From the NCBI GenBank assembly GCA_905235825.1, contig CAJONH010000078.1, positions 1 through 8,178 on the forward strand: DNA of 8,178 bases, given 5' to 3'. The translations under genes and the position numbers were made by a program. The stretch comes from Candidatus Gastranaerophilales bacterium. Its GTDB lineage: Bacteria > Cyanobacteriota > Vampirovibrionia > Gastranaerophilales > Gastranaerophilaceae. The notes beneath the pieces are model-generated. The model was given only the letters and a program-made list of their open reading frames with translations, ran no database searches and was not told the DNA's origin. Positions 1-7,547 of this stretch are shown piece after piece. The stretch's first letter is position 1. The number at the start of each line of letters is the position of its first letter.

Positions 1-21
1 ATAAACCATGAATTAAGCGGA

Positions 22-171
22 AAAAAAGAAAATTCTTTGAAGGGCATTAGAGCGAGGGCAATTTTGTTAGCGGACACTCACTAAATATATATTACCATTT
101 TTCAGTTAAAAGCCATAGTGCCGCTTACAAAATAACTGAGCGAGACAGCCCTGAAAAGGATTTTCTTTTTT
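22..171. repeat. Long imperfect inverted repeat, possible bidirectional terminator or mobile hairpin element
   Basis: The left arm (22-78) and right arm (117-171) are reverse complements in blocks. 22-33 pairs with 160-171, 35-38 with 155-158, 41-45 with 148-152, 61-67 with 127-133, 69-73 with 121-125 and 75-78 with 117-120, giving about 37 paired positions around a 38-nt loop. The unpaired middles (46-60 and 134-147) each carry GAGCGAG in the same orientation, at 50-56 and 138-144, so the heptamers do not pair. The outer stem is A-rich on one side and T-rich on the other, so a transcript from either direction would end in a U-rich run. It lies about 80 nt past the last gene of the minus-strand operon. 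It could be a bidirectional terminator, a palindromic MITE-like or dispersed repeat, or a structured RNA. The pairing is directly visible; the role is inference. Confidence 0.7.
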
Positions 172-253
172 GAAGCGTTCTATAAACTATAAATAATTTG
201 GCAAAAAACTTTTGCAACATAATATATTTTGGTTGTAAACAGTATACAAGCAC

Positions 254-1645
254 TTATTTTTTTATTTTTTTATTTAAACGAGTAAAAATTGATTCAATGA
301 ATTTTTGTCGTGTTTCAGAATTTGCGGATTCTTTTTTATTTTCGATATATTCCGATAGTGAAATAAAATATAATTTAATAAATTCATATTTTTCTTCATC
401 TTTTTTTAGGTCTAATTCTTTGAATAAACGCAAAGCATATTTTCTGTCAAAATCAATTTTTTCAAATTCTTTTAAAGAATAATTTTGAATTTTTTCAAAA
501 ATATCGAAATCTTCGTCCGACAAATCAGCTCTAAAATCAGATATATCTTTATCTTTAAAGAGATAGAAATCGGAAAAAATTTCATCAAAGAGTTTTAAAA
601 ATTGATTAATAGAAGTTTTAACTTTTCCGAATTCTTGTATTTGTTTAATATACTTTTTCTTAGCAGTAGTACTATCATTTTTAAGAGAAAAATCAATATA
701 AAGTAGAGCTTTATCAATATCCTGATTAACGATATTAATAATTTCCTTCCAATTTTGAATATTTTTTTCTTTATCGAGCAGGATTTTATTACGTTTATCA
801 ATTTTAATTAAATCAAAATAGAATTGTTTTGCCGTATTTTTAATATCATCATCTTTAATATTATTAAGTTCTTTTTCAAAATCAGAATTATTAAGATTGT
901 AGGAAAAAACTTCGTTTGCCCAATTATTAGCGATAACATTAATACGTAATTCATTAACATTTTTTTCAATTTTATCTTTTTCGTTTTGATTAATAACATT
1001 TTTGAATTTAGAGAAATACTGAAAAGCAGTAACATCTTTTTCTTTTATAAAAGAATTAATAATAGCGAGATAAAAATCGGAAACAAATTGTTTTTTTCTG
1101 TAATTAATAAGTTTTTGATTCCAACTTTCATTTTGGGCAATAATGTCTATTGTTTTTAAACCGTAAAAGAAAGTCGAATTAACGACATCGGGATTATTTT
1201 TATAAAGAACAGCTTTTTGAATAGTAGTATTAATAACATCCTCGCAAGTAGAAAGAACCCATTCATTCAGTTGACTTTGAGAATATAATTCCATTAAAGA
1301 TTTAATTGCTGAAATTTTATCTGATTTAATTTTATGAGCAATTGTTTTAGAAGAAGGCAGAGAAAAAGACGATAGAGATATTTTATATTCAATAAATCGT
1401 TTTAATTCAGCAATATATTCTTTTTCTTTTTGTTTCGGTTCAGTACCTTTTAGCGAATAGAAACCGTTATCAGCGAATAAAATTTCCTGTTCCCACTTAT
1501 CAATTTCAGCCGATAATTGTAGTATTTTAATTTTATCAATTCCGTCATCCGAAAGGAATTTAGAATTTAATTCAGTAGAAACAGCGGGAATTTTTCTAAC
1601 AGCATAATTTTTGTTAATATTATTGTAAAAAAGTGAATTATCCAT
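254..1645 (-). CDS. Putative internal virion / ejection protein (gp15-position)
   Basis: The product is 463 residues, highly charged, rich in Lys, Glu, Asp, Ile and Asn, and looks mostly alpha-helical. It has no signal peptide, no membrane segment and no catalytic motif that I can recognise. It ends in a very basic tail (NKKIKK). An in-frame ATG five codons earlier (1660) has no SD, while AAGAGGA (1649-1655) sits just before ATG 1645, so the shorter form is preferred. The gene follows the gp14-like gene by 18 nt and is the last of the operon. In T7-like gene order this slot holds the inner core protein gp15, which with gp14 and gp16 forms the ejection channel. T7 gp15 is about 750 residues, so this protein is much smaller. 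The virion role is inferred from position and composition; sequence similarity was not recognised. A different structural or tail-associated protein is possible. Confidence 0.6.
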   Translation of the reverse strand: MDNSLFYNNINKNYAVRKIPAVSTELNSKFLSDDGIDKIKILQLSAEIDKWEQEILFADNGFYSLKGTEPKQKEKEYIAELKRFIEYKISLSSFSLPSSKTIAHKIKSDKISAIKSLMELYSQSQLNEWVLSTCEDVINTTIQKAVLYKNNPDVVNSTFFYGLKTIDIIAQNESWNQKLINYRKKQFVSDFYLAIINSFIKEKDVTAFQYFSKFKNVINQNEKDKIEKNVNELRINVIANNWANEVFSYNLNNSDFEKELNNIKDDDIKNTAKQFYFDLIKIDKRNKILLDKEKNIQNWKEIINIVNQDIDKALLYIDFSLKNDSTTAKKKYIKQIQEFGKVKTSINQFLKLFDEIFSDFYLFKDKDISDFRADLSDEDFDIFEKIQNYSLKEFEKIDFDRKYALRLFKELDLKKDEEKYEFIKLYFISLSEYIENKKESANSETRQKFIESIFTRLNKKIKK

Positions 1646-1648
1646 TTT

Positions 1649-1655
1649 TCCTCTT
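1649..1655 (-). promoter_or_regulatory. Shine-Dalgarno that fixes the start of the gp15-position gene
   Basis: AAGAGGA reads on the minus strand 3-4 nt before ATG 1645. The upstream in-frame ATG at 1660 is preceded only by A/T-rich sequence and the stop codon of the previous gene. The SD lies inside the codons that would follow that upstream ATG, so the longer start is probably spurious. The spacing is slightly short. Confidence 0.6.
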
Positions 1656-1663
1656 TTCATATT

Positions 1664-2188
1664 TTAATTACCAAATGAGTGCGGAAGTGAATTTAACGTG
1701 TTAATACCGAGCTGGGCATAAGTTTTGGATGAATTCAATTTGTTATTAAAACTAATCAAAGCAGCATTTTGATATAAACTGTTTCTTTTGTTTAAATAAT
1801 TTTGAGCTTTTTGTTCCGAATTATTTTGAGTAGTAAGAGCATCAAGTTCAGAATTTATTTTTAAATCGTCTTCCAAATTCAAAACAGTTCCCGAAGACAA
1901 AGAAATATTATTTCCTGCGAATTTAGCTTTTTCTTTATGCATATTCAGGATAGAATTTAATTTTTGTTTACGAGCATCTTCAACACCAACCTGACGTTCA
2001 TAGGCAGCTTGTAATTCTGCATTTTGAGCTTCTTTTTTAGATTGTTCAATTTGATAAGCGGCAACTTTTTTCTGAGCAGATGCTTGAGATAAACTAACAG
2101 CAGTAGTAGTAGCGGCTGTAGCAGCAGATACAACGGCGAAAGCAAGCATAGCAGCGGTTGAAGCTGCTGTTGCGGTAATAACACACAT
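1664..2188 (-). CDS. Internal virion core protein, T7 gp14-like family
   Basis: The product is 174 residues. The first 35 or so residues are Ala/Thr/Val-rich and hydrophobic. A long Gln/Lys/Glu/Ala-rich helix follows (about 38-95), then FAGNNISLSSGTVLNL (about 90-105), a stretch containing LDALTTQNNSE, and an Asn/Leu-rich C-terminus. The pattern of hydrophobic N-terminus, basic helix, FAxNxIxLxSG and LDALT is typical of podovirus gp14-type core proteins. In T7 these proteins are packaged in the capsid and enter the host outer membrane during DNA ejection. An SD (AAGGAG) lies inside the last codons of the gp13-like gene, and the start is 2 nt beyond that gene's stop, so the two are probably translationally coupled. 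Family assignment is from recognised sequence pattern; membrane entry is inferred from the family. Confidence 0.82.
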   Translation of the reverse strand: MCVITATAASTAAMLAFAVVSAATAATTTAVSLSQASAQKKVAAYQIEQSKKEAQNAELQAAYERQVGVEDARKQKLNSILNMHKEKAKFAGNNISLSSGTVLNLEDDLKINSELDALTTQNNSEQKAQNYLNKRNSLYQNAALISFNNKLNSSKTYAQLGINTLNSLPHSFGN

Positions 2189-2190
2189 AA

Positions 2191-2670
2191 CTAACTCCTT
2201 TCCTTAATTCTGTAGAAGAATTCAAAATCTTTTTTTAATTTAATTTCTTTTGGATTAGGGTTATCAAAATTAAATCCCAATTTTTTAAGCCAAAGTTTAG
2301 CCTTATAATTTGATTTATATATAAAATTGTACAAAACGTCGTATTTGGGGGCATTTAAATAAATTTGATTTCTCAAAACCCTCATTAATGCGGTTTTATT
2401 CCGGCTGACGAAACGGCTTGAAAGAAGCCAAACGCAAGCTACAGAACAATTATCCGAATTCAAATCATAAAAACCGCCCATAGCGACAGGAACGTAACCA
2501 TTACCGTTACCTTGACCATAAAGTATCAAAAACTTTTCATTTTTTAAAGTTGATAAAGTTTTTTGATACCATTCATTTCCGAACAAATTTTCGAGTTCTA
2601 CTCTGTCTTCATCTCTTAAATTAGAGAGAATGAATTCAATTTCTTTAATTTCACTAACGTATTTAATCAT
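2191..2670 (-). CDS. T7 gp13-like (DUF2833) GNAT-fold virion assembly protein
   Basis: The product is 159 residues. It begins with a segment typical of gp13 proteins (EIEFILSNLRDEDRVEL). A beta-hairpin region with VPVAMGGFYDL (about 57-67) and VWLLSSRF (about 80-87) follows, then a helix, then NFIYKSNYKAKLWLKKLGF (about 116-134), which matches the end of an acetyltransferase fold. In T7, gp13 is needed to make infective particles and is not a major part of the mature virion. Whether it has acetyltransferase activity is unknown, and I see no clear acetyl-CoA loop (Q/RxxGxG/A). The start overlaps the end of the nozzle gene by 8 nt (ATGATTAA), with GGTGGAAGA upstream, indicating coupled translation. 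Confidence 0.8.
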   Translation of the reverse strand: MIKYVSEIKEIEFILSNLRDEDRVELENLFGNEWYQKTLSTLKNEKFLILYGQGNGNGYVPVAMGGFYDLNSDNCSVACVWLLSSRFVSRNKTALMRVLRNQIYLNAPKYDVLYNFIYKSNYKAKLWLKKLGFNFDNPNPKEIKLKKDFEFFYRIKERS

Positions 2671-4723
2671 TTGTATCTTCCACCGTAATATCTAAAGAGA
2701 TAGAATTAATAGTTAAAGGCAAGGGATAAATTTGTTTTAAATGGACAGAGGCATCTTCTTTATAATCACTAAAGCAGTGAATATTAATGTATCCCGAATG
2801 TAAGTAATCGGGATTATTAATACTGTCAATACTTCTGGGATTTTGAACAGCCTGTCCGTCCGAACCAATAACGAAAAAATCTTCTCTTGATTTATCAATA
2901 CTAACATTAATAGAATTAACTATTTTTAAAAGGCCGTAGGTATTTTCGCTTTCCAAATTAAGAGTTTCGAGTTCAAATTCAAAAGGAAGTCCAGCGACAA
3001 TTTTAGAAACAGGATAATCAAGGACTATGCGACCATTTTGAACGATTTTATTTTGAATTACCGAACCGTCAGCAAGGAGGTTAACAGTTTCACCTTCAAG
3101 GTGGTCAAGACCGGATATTACAGAAACCGGTTCACCCTCATATTTTAAAGAGCAGTCAAGGAAAATGCCGTCACTGGTTTTATCAATAGTTCTGGAAGCC
3201 ATTCTTTCGATGAAGCGTTTAGTCTGCCCGTTAATAGTACGTTTAACAACGAAGTAGGCAACATCTTCAGAGCCTTCTCGAATAATAGCAACGCTTTCAA
3301 ACTTACCTTTCGTTTCATGTTTATGCCAGCCGGTAACTTCCTGTTTTTTATTGTAAGTCAGAGCATTAATAGTGCCGTCATCCATAACTGCATATAAAAT
3401 TCTGTATGGTTCTTTAGCATAAGCCATATCAACGACCTGTTTACCTTCAAACAAGTGATTAGCGAAAATAGATAATTCTTCACCGTCATAGCTGTCAGAA
3501 ACGTAGGTATAGCCCAAATCACGAATAACACTACCGCCTGATTGAACAAAAAGAATCATATTACCTGACACAACCGGCATAACGTGAGAACATCCGTAAA
3601 AACTTTGAGGTGAAGCAGTTAAATTATCATTAGGAGAGAAAGCACCGTCAGAGCCGTTCAATTTCCATTCACCGCCTGAAGTAAGTAAAATAAGGTCATT
3701 CATAGCAATAATATGTCTAATTTCGTTAACTTCACGTTCAGAAAGAGTAATATTTATTGAATCGGTAGCAGCGAGAGGGCGGGAAATATTAAAATTATTA
3801 TTAGAAGCGGTTTGAGAAGCGACAAGTTGCTGGGGACTATTTTTCAAGCAGGCAAAAACTTTTCTTTGCTGAAAGTAATTAACACAAGAAGGGTTGTTGC
3901 CGTTTTTAAAGGGATTTGTATAAATAGGAGCAGTAGAAGATAAATCAGGTTCTATTTTATCATCAATGAAAGTAGTAGAAGAAGTAGTACCGACATAAGC
4001 GAAAGAGCCGTTAACACTTCTGTAAACATTATATTCGACGGCATTATTCACTGTACGAAAATCGAGAGTAATATATTCACTAACACCCCAGGAGCCTTCC
4101 TGTTCGCCAACTACGGAAACAATGGAAGAACAATTGCTTTCCTCGTATGTATCTTTTTTAACGGAGGTAACAACATATTGATAAGTTTTTTTTGCGGAAG
4201 TTCCGCCTGTCCAAACAGCGGTAAGACCTGTAGGAGGCTGAATATCAGGAGTGAAATCAATTGAATCAAGACTCCAGGAATAGTGAGAAAGCCGAGAGAG
4301 TTCATAAGGGAGATATTTATTATTACAAAGAGTAAGTACATCAGCATTTTGAGCATATTTTATATTAAACAAATCGTCTTCGGAGTATGGAGTGGTAATT
4401 TCAACGGGCTGCCCGACTGATTGACCTTCGATGTTAAGTATTTGAGAAGCATCTTTAATGAAGCGGGCATAATTCTCACCCAATTCAATAATATAAGTTT
4501 GTTCGGTATTAAAAGAGAAGGGAATTAATCTGACTTTTTTAGATGAGTCTTTAACTTCGCAAATCATTTCGAGACCTGCACGATTAGAAACACAGCCTTC
4601 TGCTCTAACGAAGCCGTTTTTTAAAGTTTTAAGTCCGATAGCATATTTTGCCAAATCATTTCTGGAATAGAGAGCGGGGCTTAATTCACCGCCCGTAAAG
4701 GATTTTTGAGTATAACGAGTCAT
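2663..4723 (-). CDS. Tail tubular protein B-like nozzle protein
   Basis: The product is 686 residues, in the usual range for podovirus nozzle proteins. The N-terminus is diagnostic of the family: an FTGGELSPAL motif at about 9-18, then RNDLAKYAIGLKTLKNGFV and the CVSNRAG segment near 44-50. Residues about 162-265 form an Ig/fibronectin-III-like beta domain beginning PPTGLTAVW and containing YNVYRS. The remainder is beta-rich, consistent with a propeller-like nozzle body, with QQRKVFAC and the tract LLTSGGEWKL typical of these proteins. In T7, the equivalent gp12 forms a hexameric nozzle below the gp11 ring. The SD AGGAG precedes ATG 4723, and the gap to the preceding gene is 8 nt. Family call is from recognised sequence; the hexamer is inferred from the family. 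Confidence 0.87.
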   Translation of the reverse strand: MTRYTQKSFTGGELSPALYSRNDLAKYAIGLKTLKNGFVRAEGCVSNRAGLEMICEVKDSSKKVRLIPFSFNTEQTYIIELGENYARFIKDASQILNIEGQSVGQPVEITTPYSEDDLFNIKYAQNADVLTLCNNKYLPYELSRLSHYSWSLDSIDFTPDIQPPTGLTAVWTGGTSAKKTYQYVVTSVKKDTYEESNCSSIVSVVGEQEGSWGVSEYITLDFRTVNNAVEYNVYRSVNGSFAYVGTTSSTTFIDDKIEPDLSSTAPIYTNPFKNGNNPSCVNYFQQRKVFACLKNSPQQLVASQTASNNNFNISRPLAATDSINITLSEREVNEIRHIIAMNDLILLTSGGEWKLNGSDGAFSPNDNLTASPQSFYGCSHVMPVVSGNMILFVQSGGSVIRDLGYTYVSDSYDGEELSIFANHLFEGKQVVDMAYAKEPYRILYAVMDDGTINALTYNKKQEVTGWHKHETKGKFESVAIIREGSEDVAYFVVKRTINGQTKRFIERMASRTIDKTSDGIFLDCSLKYEGEPVSVISGLDHLEGETVNLLADGSVIQNKIVQNGRIVLDYPVSKIVAGLPFEFELETLNLESENTYGLLKIVNSINVSIDKSREDFFVIGSDGQAVQNPRSIDSINNPDYLHSGYINIHCFSDYKEDASVHLKQIYPLPLTINSISLDITVEDTND

Positions 4724-4731
4724 AAAATCTC

Positions 4732-5325
4732 CTATCTGACATCAAACCAGGAACAATTATCAGGGGATTTAATATAACCTTCCGAAGCATTTAAAGTTTT
4801 AGCTTTAGCAATCATGCGGGTATAAACGGTTAAACAATCATTCTGAATATTTCTGTTTCCTGTAACAGAGGGGGCGGCAAGGAAAGCCAAATACCAGCAG
4901 AGAGCCATAACAAACTCTGTAGAGAAGAAAGTTTCATTATCTATACATTTTGTATAGCGGAGAACAACGGGGGTTTGATTGGTATTAATAACTTTTTGTC
5001 CGTTGTTATTAGCGGCGACTTCAAATTCAACAGTATCATAGGAGTCGGAATAAGGAATAATTTCTCTGGCGAAGATGCAATCATTGGGGTAGTCATATTC
5101 ATATAAAAATTTGGGATTTTGCGGGATATTACCTGTTAAAGCGAGTTCACGGTAAGAATTAGCAAAATTCCAATCATAATCTTTTAAGACCTGATCTTTA
5201 GCACTTTCATAAAATTCATTAAGAACGACGGTATTTTTATCAGTTTGATTAGTATTTTGAATACCGACACTTACACGGAGATTTTTAAGAGTGATATTAA
5301 AAATTTTAGCTTTAGTATAATTCAT
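4732..5325 (-). CDS. Tail tubular protein A-like head-tail adaptor
   Basis: The product is 197 residues, the typical size of the gp11/gp4-like adaptor family. Conserved marks are the helix ending in VLKDYDWNFA (about 46-55) followed by RELALTGN, then YEYDYPNDCIFAREI (about 75-89), and a C-terminal helical part with ALCWYLAFLAAP and TRMIAKAKTLNASEG. These proteins form a dodecameric ring joining portal to nozzle. It is the first gene after the internal terminator. GGAAAGG (5334-5340) gives an SD 8 nt from the ATG, and the terminator T-run ends just upstream of this SD. Expression should therefore depend on read-through, which fits the low copy number of a tail ring. Confidence 0.87.
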   Translation of the reverse strand: MNYTKAKIFNITLKNLRVSVGIQNTNQTDKNTVVLNEFYESAKDQVLKDYDWNFANSYRELALTGNIPQNPKFLYEYDYPNDCIFAREIIPYSDSYDTVEFEVAANNNGQKVINTNQTPVVLRYTKCIDNETFFSTEFVMALCWYLAFLAAPSVTGNRNIQNDCLTVYTRMIAKAKTLNASEGYIKSPDNCSWFDVR

Positions 5326-5342
5326 TATATAGACCTTTCCGT

Positions 5343-5380
5343 AAAAAAACTGATATCCCGAAAATAAAACGGGATATCAG
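5343..5380 (-). terminator. Intrinsic terminator between capsid and tail genes
   Basis: On the minus strand, a perfect 11-bp stem (CTGATATCCCG at 5370-5380 with CGGGATATCAG at 5350-5360) encloses a 9-nt A/T-rich loop and is followed directly by seven T (5349-5343). This is a textbook Rho-independent terminator for minus-strand transcripts. On the plus strand no T-run follows the stem. It lies after the cement gene and just before the SD of the tail adaptor gene, so partial termination would lower tail and ejection gene expression relative to capsid genes. Confidence 0.93.
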
Positions 5381-5406
5381 ATGTGTACTAATAAAATAAA
5401 GTTAGA

Positions 5407-5805
5407 TTATTGATTATGAAAACTTTCCTGAATACCGTCAACAATTCCGGCGAGAATAGCACCGGTAGAAGGAGCAGTACCGGTAACGGTATAAACAAGA
5501 CGCATAAAGCCCAAATTTCCTTTAGGGAGGAATTTAATAGAACTTACGGCACCTTTTTTAAGTTTTGCAGCTAAAATGGTTTCTTCAATCAAATCTACTG
5601 CAGCATCGAAGTCATCATTCAAAGACGTTTGTACTTTAATGGAAAGACTTGTAAGATTGTTAAAATCTTCGGTTACTTGAATAAAAAGTTCAACAGGAGT
5701 ACCGAAAGCTATTTCACGTTTACCCAGTTCAAGGATATTTTGAGAAACAGCCGTTCCTGTAATTTTTTGGTTATTTGAAAATAAACCTTGTTCATCTAAT
5801 ATCAT
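5407..5805 (-). CDS. Bbp16-like capsid cement protein
   Basis: The product is 132 residues. The opening MILDEQGLFSNNQKITGTA, the tract FGTPVELFIQVTEDFNNLTSL (about 34-54), and the later IKFLPKGNLGFMRLVYTVTGT (about 91-111) match the pattern of the small beta-barrel decoration proteins encoded next to the epsilon15/BPP-1-type capsid gene. Such proteins sit on the outside of the shell at symmetry axes and stabilise it. SD AAAGGA precedes ATG 5805, and the gene lies 28 nt after the major capsid gene. The internal terminator follows about 27 nt past its stop, so it shares the high-expression segment with capsid and scaffold. No truncation is visible. Confidence 0.88.
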   Translation of the reverse strand: MILDEQGLFSNNQKITGTAVSQNILELGKREIAFGTPVELFIQVTEDFNNLTSLSIKVQTSLNDDFDAAVDLIEETILAAKLKKGAVSSIKFLPKGNLGFMRLVYTVTGTAPSTGAILAGIVDGIQESFHNQ

Positions 5806-5833
5806 TTTACATTCCTTTCAATATTTTAATAAA

Positions 5834-6829
5834 TTAAACAACTTGTGATTCGGAGCAGGAAATTTGTTCGCATTCACGAATAGGAATATTTTTATAATGA
5901 AGGATGTTTTCATTTAAATATTCTTTAAAAGTGAAATTAACATTTGATTTTTCTTTTAATTGAGCTTCAAAATACATTAAAACGGTAGTATTGCAATAGA
6001 TACAAGTTTTACCCGTTTTAGCGAATCTTCTGATTTTGTAGTATGCTTTATTTAAGAGAGATTCAATATCAGCAGCATTAGAGGTAGCCAAATCAGAGAT
6101 GCTAATATTAGCTATACGGCAGGTTGAACGCCAATCTCTGACGGACAAACCGACATCCATTTTGTAGTGATTTTGATATACTTTTCGTTTTCCGCCTGTA
6201 GAGCTTGTTTCAGTCAAAATGCCGTCATCTTTATGTTGAATACCTGCAGTTGAGCCTTGTGGGTATAAAAGGGAGGTATGTAAATCGCCCCATGTCACGA
6301 ACCAAACGGAGGTATTATCAGAGCCGGTACCGCCGGCATCAATGATATTTGAACCGATTTTCTTATCATCGTTAGATTTTTTTGAGTATCTGACGGCAAG
6401 TCCGTCAAAAGCGGCGGCATTTTCTTTAATACTGCCGTAAAAGATAGTTTCTTGTAATTTTTGGTTCATTGCTTCAATAAAGGCAGAGGATTCTGACAAT
6501 CTGAATGTTTTAGGATTTTCCGATTTTTCAACGAGGTCAACATCGATAATGGAATAAGTTTCGAGCATACCGGTAGTATCCTTAACTTGTTCGGTAGTAG
6601 ATTTAGAGGTAGGAACAAAACCGTAAAGAGTTCTAAAAACAGCAGAAGGAAGACCTGTTCTAATGGTAGTAATATGACTTGTACCGTCGTTACACTGGAG
6701 AGCATTGGCATCACGTAAGACATCATTGGTATCAGTCATCATTTCGATAATTTCGGCAGCGATTTTGCCGTTTTCGGTTCTTTTAAATCTGTCAGCAAGA
6801 GTTAAATAATCTGCACCTAATTTTGACAT
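5834..6829 (-). CDS. Major capsid protein, epsilon15 gp7/BPP-1 type (HK97 fold)
   Basis: The product is 331 residues from ATG 6829, the expected family length. Family marks in order: SKLGADYLTLADRFKR at the start; EIIEMMTDTNDVL (about 26-38); TTIRTGLP (about 54-61); TSKSTTEQVKDTTGMLE (about 74-90); FRLSESSAFIEAMNQ (about 110-124) and ETIFYG; FVTWGDLHTSLLYPQGSTAG in the middle; and a C-terminal NIPIRECEQISCSE, matching the usual IPIRxxD end. The protein forms the icosahedral shell. An ATG at 6844 is in frame, but GAAAGG (6837-6842) lies just inside it and is correctly spaced for 6829. Six Cys are present, including CIYC and CEQISC near the C-terminus, which is unusual for a phage shell protein. 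Confidence 0.92.
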   Translation of the reverse strand: MSKLGADYLTLADRFKRTENGKIAAEIIEMMTDTNDVLRDANALQCNDGTSHITTIRTGLPSAVFRTLYGFVPTSKSTTEQVKDTTGMLETYSIIDVDLVEKSENPKTFRLSESSAFIEAMNQKLQETIFYGSIKENAAAFDGLAVRYSKKSNDDKKIGSNIIDAGGTGSDNTSVWFVTWGDLHTSLLYPQGSTAGIQHKDDGILTETSSTGGKRKVYQNHYKMDVGLSVRDWRSTCRIANISISDLATSNAADIESLLNKAYYKIRRFAKTGKTCIYCNTTVLMYFEAQLKEKSNVNFTFKEYLNENILHYKNIPIRECEQISCSESQVV

Positions 6830-6836
6830 TTTTTTT

Positions 6837-6842
6837 CCTTTC
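6837..6842 (-). promoter_or_regulatory. Shine-Dalgarno that fixes the capsid gene start
   Basis: GAAAGG on the minus strand is 7 nt from ATG 6829 across a run of A. It overlaps the in-frame ATG at 6844, which itself lacks an SD, so the family-typical start at 6829 is favoured. Confidence 0.75.
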
Positions 6843-6864
6843 ATTTTTGTGTAAATTTAGTAAA

Positions 6865-7467
6865 TTAATTCATAGTAGGGAATAAAATATCTTCCCTGCT
6901 TTCTTTAACGGGGGCGGAAATATTAGCACCAAGCACCGAGTCATTTTGCATTTGTTTACCTATTTTAAAGAACATTTTAACTATGCAGGGGTGGCAATTC
7001 AACCCTGCCTGCTGCAGCAATATTTGAGTTTCGGGGTCAACAAAGTGCGAGTATGCAATATTAGCAGTCACCATAGATTTAGATAAATTGGAACCACCGA
7101 TTTCTCTGTCGGACATAAGTGCGTTTCTAAAGTTTTCAGCTTGTAGTCTTTGTTGTTCCGCAATAGTTTTATGGTAATTATCACCGGTCAACTGTGAGAG
7201 CTTCACTGCCAAAGACATTAATTCATCAGCACCTTTTTGAGAGAGATTATATTTACCTGCCAATTCATTAAATTCATTTAATAAGGCTTCATCGTAGCCG
7301 TAATTTTCAGGGAGTTGGAAATTGGAATAATCGTAAAATTCAGGTTTACCGAAATAACCTGAATTATTTTCGGTTAAATCAATTTCATCGGATTTAAGAT
7401 TTTCCTGAGGAGAAAAAGCATTAATACCCAATCCGTAATTTTTTTGTTCGAGTTCTTCGTTAAGCAT
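6865..7467 (-). CDS. Head scaffolding protein
   Basis: The product is 200 residues, acidic and mostly helical. After a variable N-terminus it has the pattern common in podovirus scaffolds encoded just before this capsid type: FQLPENYGYDEALLNEFNEL (about 50-69), NLSQKGADELMSLAVKLSQL (about 74-93), then EQQRLQAENFRNALMSDREIGG (about 104-125), and LLQQAGLNCHPCIVKMFFKIGK (about 150-171). In relatives the last block reads like LLxxTGLGNHPxxVRFFxKxGK. Scaffolds direct procapsid assembly and leave before DNA packaging. SD AAGGAAGG precedes ATG 7467. It is the first gene of the operon here; a portal gene would normally precede it but is absent from the window. A protease function is unlikely because no catalytic motif is seen. 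Confidence 0.82.
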   Translation of the reverse strand: MLNEELEQKNYGLGINAFSPQENLKSDEIDLTENNSGYFGKPEFYDYSNFQLPENYGYDEALLNEFNELAGKYNLSQKGADELMSLAVKLSQLTGDNYHKTIAEQQRLQAENFRNALMSDREIGGSNLSKSMVTANIAYSHFVDPETQILLQQAGLNCHPCIVKMFFKIGKQMQNDSVLGANISAPVKESREDILFPTMN

Positions 7468-7523
7468 TTTACCTTCCTTTCTTTTTAATGTAACGAATAG
7501 TAAGACATCTCAAAACACAGCAA

Positions 7524-7540
7524 AAATTCTTGCAGAATTT
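7524..7540. promoter_or_regulatory. Candidate operator dyad
   Basis: A perfect 7-bp inverted repeat, AAATTCT and AGAATTT, is separated by TGC. It covers the predicted transcription start of the candidate minus-strand promoter and lies between two divergent genes, the usual place for a repressor site. The left repeat copy overlaps it by 3 nt. No regulator gene is visible in the window. Binding is inference. Confidence 0.4.
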
Positions 7541-7547
7541 AGAGAGA

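Noticed and set aside
1..84. Plus-strand frame open from the left edge for 27 codons (ends LADTH, TAA at 82-84), possible C-terminus of a gene
   Set aside because: It overlaps the left arm of the inverted repeat, has no recognisable motif and is short enough to occur by chance. A real gene end cannot be excluded without sequence to the left.
201..215. Small hairpin GCAAAA-AAC-TTTTGC just after the last operon gene, possible terminator
   Set aside because: Stem is only 6 bp and A/T-dominated, with no T-run after it in the minus direction. The longer inverted repeat nearby is a better candidate.
198..482. 94-residue plus-strand frame
   Set aside because: It lies antisense to the end of the 463-residue gene and is Ser/Phe-rich, as expected from the reverse of Lys/Glu-rich coding sequence.
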